DNA of 64,000 bases from Piscinibacter sp047600445 (lineage in GTDB: Bacteria > Pseudomonadota > Gammaproteobacteria > Burkholderiales > Burkholderiaceae_C). Of the stretch, positions 59,056 through 64,000 are shown one piece after another. The notes under the pieces were generated by a model. It was not told the DNA's origin, ran no database searches, and saw only the letters and a list, made by a program, of their open reading frames with translations. Within the stretch, counting starts at the first letter, position 1; every line of letters starts with the position of its first letter. Where the stretch lies: contig NZ_JASGKT010000002.1 in assembly GCF_047600445.1 (NCBI RefSeq), forward strand, positions 2,108,001-2,172,000, written 5' to 3'. The position numbers and the translations under genes are program-made.

Positions 59056-59826
59056 ATGCCGATCGAACTCTTCAACCACAAGGGCCACCAGTGCCTGATG
59101 TTCACCGACCTGAGCGGCGAAGGCGGCGAGGTGGTGCAGTCGAACCAGTTCCTGATCGTCGACGGCGACACCGGCGCCATCATCGACCCGGGCGGCAACC
59201 TCGCCTACGGCGAGCTGTACCTGGCGATGACGCGCTACTTCCCGCCGCAGCAGCTCACCGCGATCTTCGCCTCGCACGCCGACCCGGACATCATCGCCTC
59301 GCTGGACCGCTGGACCACCACCACCGCCGGCGCCAAGATCTACATCTCGAAGCTGTGGGAGCGCTTCGTGCCGCACTTCTGCAAGCCGGGCAAGACCACC
59401 GGGCGCGTGGTCGGCATCCCCGACGCGGGCATGCGCATCACCGTGGGCCGCAGCGAGCTGATCGCGCTGCCGGCGCACTTCATGCACTCGGAAGGCAACT
59501 TCCAGTTCTACGACACGGCCAGCCGCATCCTCTTCTCGGGCGACCTGGGCGCCTCGATCATCGGCGGCGAAGAGGCCAAGCAGCCGGTCACCGCGCTGGC
59601 CGGCCACCTGCGGCACATGGAAGCCTTCCACCGCCGCTACATGGTCTCGAACAAGATCCTGCGCCTGTGGGCGCAGATGGTGCGCCGCCTGCCGATCGAC
59701 ATGATCGTGCCGCAGCACGGCGCGCCGATGAAGGGCGCGGCGGTGGGCGAGTTCATCGCCTGGATCGAACAACTGCCCTGCGGCGTGGACCTGGTGTCCG
59801 AGCGCGACTACGCGGTGCCGGCCTGA
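59056..59826 (+). CDS. ODP-like di-iron MBL-fold protein
   Basis: A 256-residue MBL-fold protein. The metal motif reads H74-A-D76-P-D78, and the other ligands fit His144 (in FMHSEGN), Asp163 (SGDLG) and His221 (PQHGAP). This is the H-x-D/E-x-D pattern of flavodiiron proteins and oxygen-binding di-iron proteins (ODP), and not the HxHxDH of hydrolases. Such sites bind O2 or NO. There is no flavodoxin domain. It is cotranscribed with the ABC genes, 68 bases after the ATPase and 16 bases before the permease. A role in sensing or removing oxygen is inference. Confidence 0.8.
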   Translation: MPIELFNHKGHQCLMFTDLSGEGGEVVQSNQFLIVDGDTGAIIDPGGNLAYGELYLAMTRYFPPQQLTAIFASHADPDIIASLDRWTTTTAGAKIYISKLWERFVPHFCKPGKTTGRVVGIPDAGMRITVGRSELIALPAHFMHSEGNFQFYDTASRILFSGDLGASIIGGEEAKQPVTALAGHLRHMEAFHRRYMVSNKILRLWAQMVRRLPIDMIVPQHGAPMKGAAVGEFIAWIEQLPCGVDLVSERDYAVPA

Positions 59827-59829
59827 GCC

Positions 59830-59835
59830 CACAAT
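59830..59835 (+). promoter_or_regulatory. -10-like CACAAT seven bases before the permease GTG
   Basis: CACAAT lies between the stop of the di-iron protein gene and the GTG start, as in other near-leaderless starts of the window. It may give the permease a separate promoter. Confidence 0.3.
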
Positions 59836-59842
59836 CGCCGCG

Positions 59843-62359
59843 GTGAACGGCACCGCGACGACGCTCTCCCTGCTGCGCCGGGTCTCCTGGCCCTGGCTGC
59901 GCCACCAGCCGCTGCGCCACGCGGTGGCGGTGCTCGCGGTGGCGCTGGGCGTGGCGCTGGCCTCCTCGGTGCACCTGATCAACGAGTCGGCGCTGGGCGA
60001 GTTCAGCGCCGCGGTGCGCCAGGTCAACGGCCAGCCCGATCTCGAACTGCGTGGCGGCGGCGCCGGCTTCGACGAGGCCTGGTTCGCGCGCGCCGCCGCG
60101 ACGCCCGGCGTGGCGCTGGCCAGCGCGCTGATCGAACTCGATGCGCTGGCGCTGGACGCCGACGGCCGCCCCGTGCCGCTGCGCGTGATCGGGCTGGACG
60201 CACTGGCGGCAGCGCCGCTGACGCCGGCGCTGCTGCCGCGCCCGCGCGAGGGCGCCGGCCGGCTCGCGCCGATCGACCCGGGCACGGTCTTCCTGAACGC
60301 GGCGGCGGCAAGCCGCCTCGGCGATCCGGACACGCTGACGCTGCGCGCCGGCGCCGCCGCCACGCGCTTCACGGTGGGCGGCAGCGTCGCGGCCGAGGGC
60401 GCGCCGCTGGCGGTGATCGACATCGCCGGCGTGCAGGCGGCGTTCGGCTGGGCCGGGCGCATCGGCCGCATCGACCTGCGCCTGGTGCCCGGCAGCGACC
60501 GCGCCGCGCTGCTGCGCGCGCTGCGGCTGCCCGAGGGCCTGCGCGCCGCCGCGCCCGACGAGGCGGCGCAGCGCGTCTCGAACGTCTCGCGCGCCTACCG
60601 CGTCAACCTCACGGTGCTGGCGCTGGTGGCGCTGTTCACCGGCGCCTTCCTGGTGTTCTCCATCCTGTCGCTGTCGGTGGCGCGGCGGCTGCCGCAACTG
60701 GCGCTGCTGGGCGTGCTGGGCCTGGGCGCGCGCGAGCGCCTGGCCTGGGTGCTGGCCGAGTCGGCGCTGATCGGCGTGGCCGGCAGCGTGCTCGGCCTCG
60801 CGCTGGGCAGCGCGCTCGCGGCGCTGGCGCTGCGGCTGCTGGCGGGTGACCTGGGCGGCGCCTACTTCCCGGGCGTGACGCCGCGCCTGCAGTTCAGCGC
60901 CGCCGCGGCGGCGGTGTACGGCGCGCTGGGCGTGCTGGTGGCGCTGGCCGGCGGCTGGCTGCCGGCACGCCAGGCGCAGCGCATCGCGCCGGCGCAGGCG
61001 CTCAAGGGCCTGGGCGATGCGCACGCGCGGCACGGCCCGGCCTGGCTGGGCCCGGCGCTGATCGGGCTGGGCGTGCTGCTGGCGCAGGCGCCGCCGCTGG
61101 CGGAGATTCCGCTGGCGGCCTACGCCTCGGTGGCCTGTCTGCTGCTCGGCGGCATCGCCTGCGTGCCGGCGCTGGTGGCCCTGCTGCTGCGCCGCGTGCG
61201 CGCGCCGCGCCATGCGCTGGTGCTGCTGGCCGTGCAGCATGCGCGCCACGAGCGCGGCAGCGCCACCGTCGCGGTGGCCGGCGTGGTGGCGAGCCTGGCG
61301 CTGGCGGTGGCGCTGACCGTGATGGTGACGAGCTTCCGCGAAGCGGTGACGCAGTGGCTGGACCGCGTGCTGCCCGCCGACCTGTACGCACGCGCCGCGC
61401 CGGGCGGCGCCGACACGGCCTGGGTCGACGATGCGCTGGTGGCCAGGCTGCGCACCCTGGACGGCGTGGCGCGCGCCGAAGGCACACGCGCCACGACCGT
61501 CCAGCTCGAAGCGCGCCGCCCCGCCGTGGCGCTGCTGGCGCGGCCGCTGGCCGACGATCCGGCGCGGCGCCTGCCGCTGCTCGGCGAGCTGCTGCCGCCG
61601 CGCGCCGGCGCGCTGTCGGTCTACGCCAGCGAGCCGATGGCGAACCTCTACGGCCTGCACGCCGGCGCGGACTTCGAGCTGCCGCTGCCCGACGGCCGGC
61701 GCGAGCGCGCCTTCGTGCGTGCGGTGTGGCGCGACTACGCGCGCCAGCACGGCGCGCTGGCGCTCGACGCGGCCGACTACCGCCGCCTCAGCGGCGATGC
61801 GCGCCTGAACGACCTGGCGATCTGGCTCGCCCCCGGCGCCGATGCCGGCGCGGTGCAGGCGCGCGTGCGCGCGCTGGCCGGCGCCGACGCGCCGCTCGAA
61901 TTCGCCAGCGTGGCCGAACTGCGCGCGCTGTCGCTGCGCATCTTCGACCGCAGCTTCGCGGTCACCTACTGGTTGCAGGCAGTGGCGATCGCGATCGGCC
62001 TGGCCGGCATCGCCGCCAGCTTCTCGGCGCAGGTGCTGGCGCGCACGCGCGAGTTCGGGCTGCTCGCCCACCTCGGCCTGACACGCGCGCAGGTGCTCGC
62101 GGTGGTGGCCGGCGAAGGCGCGCTGTGGAGCGGCGCCGGCGTGCTGCTGGGGCTGCTGCTGGGCATCGCGGTCAGCGCGGTGCTGGTACACGTGGTGAAC
62201 CCGCAGAGCTTCCACTGGACGATGGAGCTGCTGCTGCCCTGGGCCCGCCTGGCCGCGCTGTGCGCCGCGATGGCCGCGGCCGGCACGCTGACGGCGTGGT
62301 GGGCCGGCCGCGCGGCCGGCGCCAGACAGGCGGCGCTGGCTGTGAAGGAGGACTGGTGA
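59843..62359 (+). CDS. FtsX-type ABC permease (AttF/AttG-like fused unit)
   Basis: An 838-residue protein from GTG at 59843. It has two FtsX-type halves: a first membrane segment (HAVAVLAVALGVALASSVHL) followed by a large periplasmic domain, then membrane segments near 255-275 (LALVALFTGAFLVFSILSLSV), 300-330, 360-375 and further C-terminal ones (LQAVAIAIGLAGIAASFSAQVLA, GVLLGLLLGIAVSAVLV). With the ATPase at 58313 it would form a MacB/LolCDE-type exporter. The stop overlaps the lipocalin gene by four bases. Confidence 0.9.
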   Translation: MNGTATTLSLLRRVSWPWLRHQPLRHAVAVLAVALGVALASSVHLINESALGEFSAAVRQVNGQPDLELRGGGAGFDEAWFARAAATPGVALASALIELDALALDADGRPVPLRVIGLDALAAAPLTPALLPRPREGAGRLAPIDPGTVFLNAAAASRLGDPDTLTLRAGAAATRFTVGGSVAAEGAPLAVIDIAGVQAAFGWAGRIGRIDLRLVPGSDRAALLRALRLPEGLRAAAPDEAAQRVSNVSRAYRVNLTVLALVALFTGAFLVFSILSLSVARRLPQLALLGVLGLGARERLAWVLAESALIGVAGSVLGLALGSALAALALRLLAGDLGGAYFPGVTPRLQFSAAAAAVYGALGVLVALAGGWLPARQAQRIAPAQALKGLGDAHARHGPAWLGPALIGLGVLLAQAPPLAEIPLAAYASVACLLLGGIACVPALVALLLRRVRAPRHALVLLAVQHARHERGSATVAVAGVVASLALAVALTVMVTSFREAVTQWLDRVLPADLYARAAPGGADTAWVDDALVARLRTLDGVARAEGTRATTVQLEARRPAVALLARPLADDPARRLPLLGELLPPRAGALSVYASEPMANLYGLHAGADFELPLPDGRRERAFVRAVWRDYARQHGALALDAADYRRLSGDARLNDLAIWLAPGADAGAVQARVRALAGADAPLEFASVAELRALSLRIFDRSFAVTYWLQAVAIAIGLAGIAASFSAQVLARTREFGLLAHLGLTRAQVLAVVAGEGALWSGAGVLLGLLLGIAVSAVLVHVVNPQSFHWTMELLLPWARLAALCAAMAAAGTLTAWWAGRAAGARQAALAVKEDW

Positions 62360-63441
62360 CGCTGCGCCGCCGCCCGCTGCTGCTGGCGCTGGCCGCCGCG
62401 CCGCTGGCCGGCCGCGCCGCGCCGGTGCAGCCCGGCCGCGCCCTCGCCTTCCCGCGCGACCACGGCGCGCACCCCGACGCGCGCACCGAGTGGTGGTACG
62501 CCACCGGCTGGCTGGCCGAGCCGGGCTCGCACGAACCGCGGTTCGGATTCCAGGTCACCTTCTTCCGCTCGCGCACCGGCATCGCACCCGATCACCCGAG
62601 CCGCTTCGCCGCGTCGCAGCTCGTCTTCGCCCACGCGGCGCTCACCGACCTCGCCGCGCGGCGCCTGCGCCACGACCAGCGCATCGCCCGCGCCGGCTTC
62701 GGCATCGCCGAGGCGGCCGGCGACGACACGCGCGTCGCGCTGCGCGGCTGGCGCTTCGAACGCGGCGGCGGCATCGACGCGAGCGTCTACCGCGCGCAGC
62801 TCGCCAGCGATGCGGCCGGCTTCGCCTTCGAGCTCGAACTCGCCGCCACCCAGCCGCTGCTGCTGCAAGGCGACGCCGGCTTCTCGCGCAAGGGCCCGCT
62901 GCCGACGCAGGCCAGCCACTACTACAGCCAGCCGCAGCTCGCCGTGCGCGGCACGCTGGTGCGCGAAGGCCGCGCGCAGGCCGTGCAGGGCCGCGCCTGG
63001 CTCGACCACGAATGGAGCGACGAGATCCTGCCCGCCGAGGCGGTGGGCTGGGACTGGATCGGCATCAACCTGCTCGACGGCGGCGCGCTCACCGCCTTCC
63101 GCCTGCGCCGCGCCGACGGCTCGGCGCTGTGGGCCGGCGGCAGCCTGCGCGCGCCCGGCGGGCCGGTGCGCGCCTTCGCGCCCGGCGAGGTGCGCTTCGA
63201 GCCGCTGGCGCGCTGGACCAGCCCGGCCTCGCGCGCCGCCTACCCGGTCGAGTGGCGCATCGTCACGCCCGCCGGCACGCAGCGCGTGCGCGCCCTGCTG
63301 GCCGACCAGGAACTCGACAGCCGCGCCAGCACCGGCGCGATCTACTGGGAGGGCCTGTCGGAACTGCTCGACGAGGGCGGCCGGCGCATCGGCCTGGGCT
63401 ACCTGGAGATGACCGGCTATGCCGCGCGGCTGCGGCTCTGA
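62356..63441 (+). CDS. Lipocalin-like CrtC/AttH-family protein
   Basis: A 361-residue protein from GTG at 62356, with a signal-like N-terminus (RRPLLLALAAAPLAGRA). It has DHGAHPDARTEWWYATGWL, FGFQVTFFRSRTG, SHYYSQPQLAVRG, AWLDHEWSDEIL and GWDWIGINLLDGG, which is the carotenoid 1,2-hydratase/AttH signature. CrtC hydrates acyclic carotenoids in photosynthetic relatives, and AttH is the lipocalin of the AttEFGH exporter. Because it is coupled to an ABC permease gene with no carotenoid genes nearby, the AttH-type role is more likely here. Confidence 0.88.
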   Translation: MTLRRRPLLLALAAAPLAGRAAPVQPGRALAFPRDHGAHPDARTEWWYATGWLAEPGSHEPRFGFQVTFFRSRTGIAPDHPSRFAASQLVFAHAALTDLAARRLRHDQRIARAGFGIAEAAGDDTRVALRGWRFERGGGIDASVYRAQLASDAAGFAFELELAATQPLLLQGDAGFSRKGPLPTQASHYYSQPQLAVRGTLVREGRAQAVQGRAWLDHEWSDEILPAEAVGWDWIGINLLDGGALTAFRLRRADGSALWAGGSLRAPGGPVRAFAPGEVRFEPLARWTSPASRAAYPVEWRIVTPAGTQRVRALLADQELDSRASTGAIYWEGLSELLDEGGRRIGLGYLEMTGYAARLRL

Positions 63442-63534
63442 GCGCGGCTCCGATCGCGGCGCTTGAAGTTTGTCAACGCCGCCGCGCCGCGTTGCGCCCA
63501 CACTGGACACAACACCAACACAGGGAGACAAGGC

Positions 63535-64000
63535 ATGGCGCAGTTCGTCGACAGCATCGAAGCCGCGGTCGACCGCGTTCTCGACACCGTGCAGGGCGAC
63601 ATCGTGCTCGGCATCCCGCTGGCCATCGGCAAGCCCAACCCCTTCGTCAACGCGCTGTACAAGCGCATGAAGGCCAACCCGGCGCGGCGGCTGCGCATCG
63701 TCACCGCGCTGTCGCTCGAACGGCCGGTCGGCAAGAGCGACCTCGAACAGCACTTCCTCGGGCCGCTGGTCGAGCGCGTGTTCGAGGACTATCCCGACCT
63801 GCTGTACGTGAAGGACCTGCGCGCCGGCACGCTGCCGCCGCACATCGAGGTGCGCGAGTTCTTCATGAAGACCGGCGACTACCTCGGCAACCCGGCGGCG
63901 CAGCAGAACTACATCTCGACCAACTACACCTTCGTCGCGCGCGACATGGCCGTGCAGGGCATGAACGTGATCGCGCAGGCCGTGGCCGCCAAGGGCGAGG
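63535..64000 (+). CDS. Acetyl-CoA hydrolase/transferase family protein (C-terminus outside window)
   Basis: The first 155 codons are present, starting MAQFVDSIEAAVDRVLDTVQ after a GGGAGAC ribosome binding site. It has IVLGIPLAIGKPNPFVNALYKRMK and ARRLRIVTALSL, as in acetyl-CoA hydrolase/transferase family proteins. These move CoA between acetate and other acids or hydrolyse acetyl-CoA. The active-site Glu is past the window edge. It is 93 bases after the lipocalin gene and probably separately transcribed. Confidence 0.85.
   Translation, partial: MAQFVDSIEAAVDRVLDTVQGDIVLGIPLAIGKPNPFVNALYKRMKANPARRLRIVTALSLERPVGKSDLEQHFLGPLVERVFEDYPDLLYVKDLRAGTLPPHIEVREFFMKTGDYLGNPAAQQNYISTNYTFVARDMAVQGMNVIAQAVAAKGE

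Noticed and set aside
59753..62215. Long open frame of about 820 codons antisense to the FtsX permease gene
   Set aside because: It is a by-product of high GC content: the product is low-complexity Arg/Ala/Gly/His/Gln with no domain, and the opposite strand has a clear gene.
62356..63441. Carotenoid 1,2-hydratase (CrtC) as a carotenoid pathway gene
   Set aside because: There are no other carotenoid or photosynthesis genes nearby, and coupling to the ABC permease gene favours an AttH-type role.

Overview
The window is about 70% GC, densely coded, and reads as a chromosomal segment of a beta-proteobacterium of the order Burkholderiales, most like the Rubrivivax/Leptothrix/Methylibium group. 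The support is gene content and order: a bacterial tetrahydromethanopterin (H4MPT) C1 island, glyA-nrdR, ribD-ribE-ribBX-ribH-nusB, tolQRA, acs-yqhA-fumarase, and PA2778/PA2779-type genes. Start codons often overlap the preceding stop. I saw no rRNA, tRNA, CRISPR array, prophage or insertion sequence.

Layout. 1-5.8 kb (minus): H4MPT cofactor and formaldehyde-oxidation genes, pcd > mptG > mtdB > ATP-grasp > mch > RimK-like ligase > CitG-like (cut by the window edge). 5.8-11.7 kb: a minus-strand aromatic-degradation operon (MBL-fold protein, VOC protein, FAD hydroxylase, DUF2783 protein, fumarylacetoacetase), with a divergent IclR regulator and a palindromic operator between them. 11.8-16.5 kb: ubiD, a membrane-anchored lytic transglycosylase, then glyA-nrdR behind a clear ZTP (pfl-motif) riboswitch. 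16.6-19.8 kb: five minor type IV pilin genes.

19.8-28.3 kb: the riboflavin cluster, split between ribE and ribBX by an inverted iron cell-surface-signalling locus (FecI-type sigma, FecR, TonB-dependent transducer) with a Fur-box-like site over a TATAAT. 28.3-34.2 kb: an aminotransferase, a transmembrane Ser/Thr kinase with a PEGA domain, a TssQ-like lipoprotein and ybgC-tolQRA. 34.2-42.4 kb: acs (minus), yqhA, a second iron-signalling locus, and class I fumarase. In the second locus the sigma factor and FecR-like anti-sigma are one 445-residue protein.

42.4-50 kb: a toxin-antitoxin pair, xerD, an orphan TctC-type binding protein, an AEC permease, tsaE-amiC, and a GntR regulator with an NCS1 permease. 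50-58.3 kb: an esterase, dedA, mutL, an RluF-type pseudouridine synthase, the PA2778/PA2779 pair, a Bcr-type MFS gene and miaA. 58.3-63.4 kb: an AttEFGH-like ABC export set (ATPase, FtsX-type permease, CrtC/AttH-like lipocalin) with an ODP-like di-iron protein gene inserted. The right edge cuts an acetyl-CoA hydrolase/transferase gene.

The most unusual items are the sigma/anti-sigma fusion beside an iron-sulfur fumarase, the split riboflavin operon, the ZTP riboswitch, the metallo-beta-lactamase-fold protein that has lost its second metal site, the unassigned enzymes of the H4MPT island, and the di-iron protein in the ABC operon.
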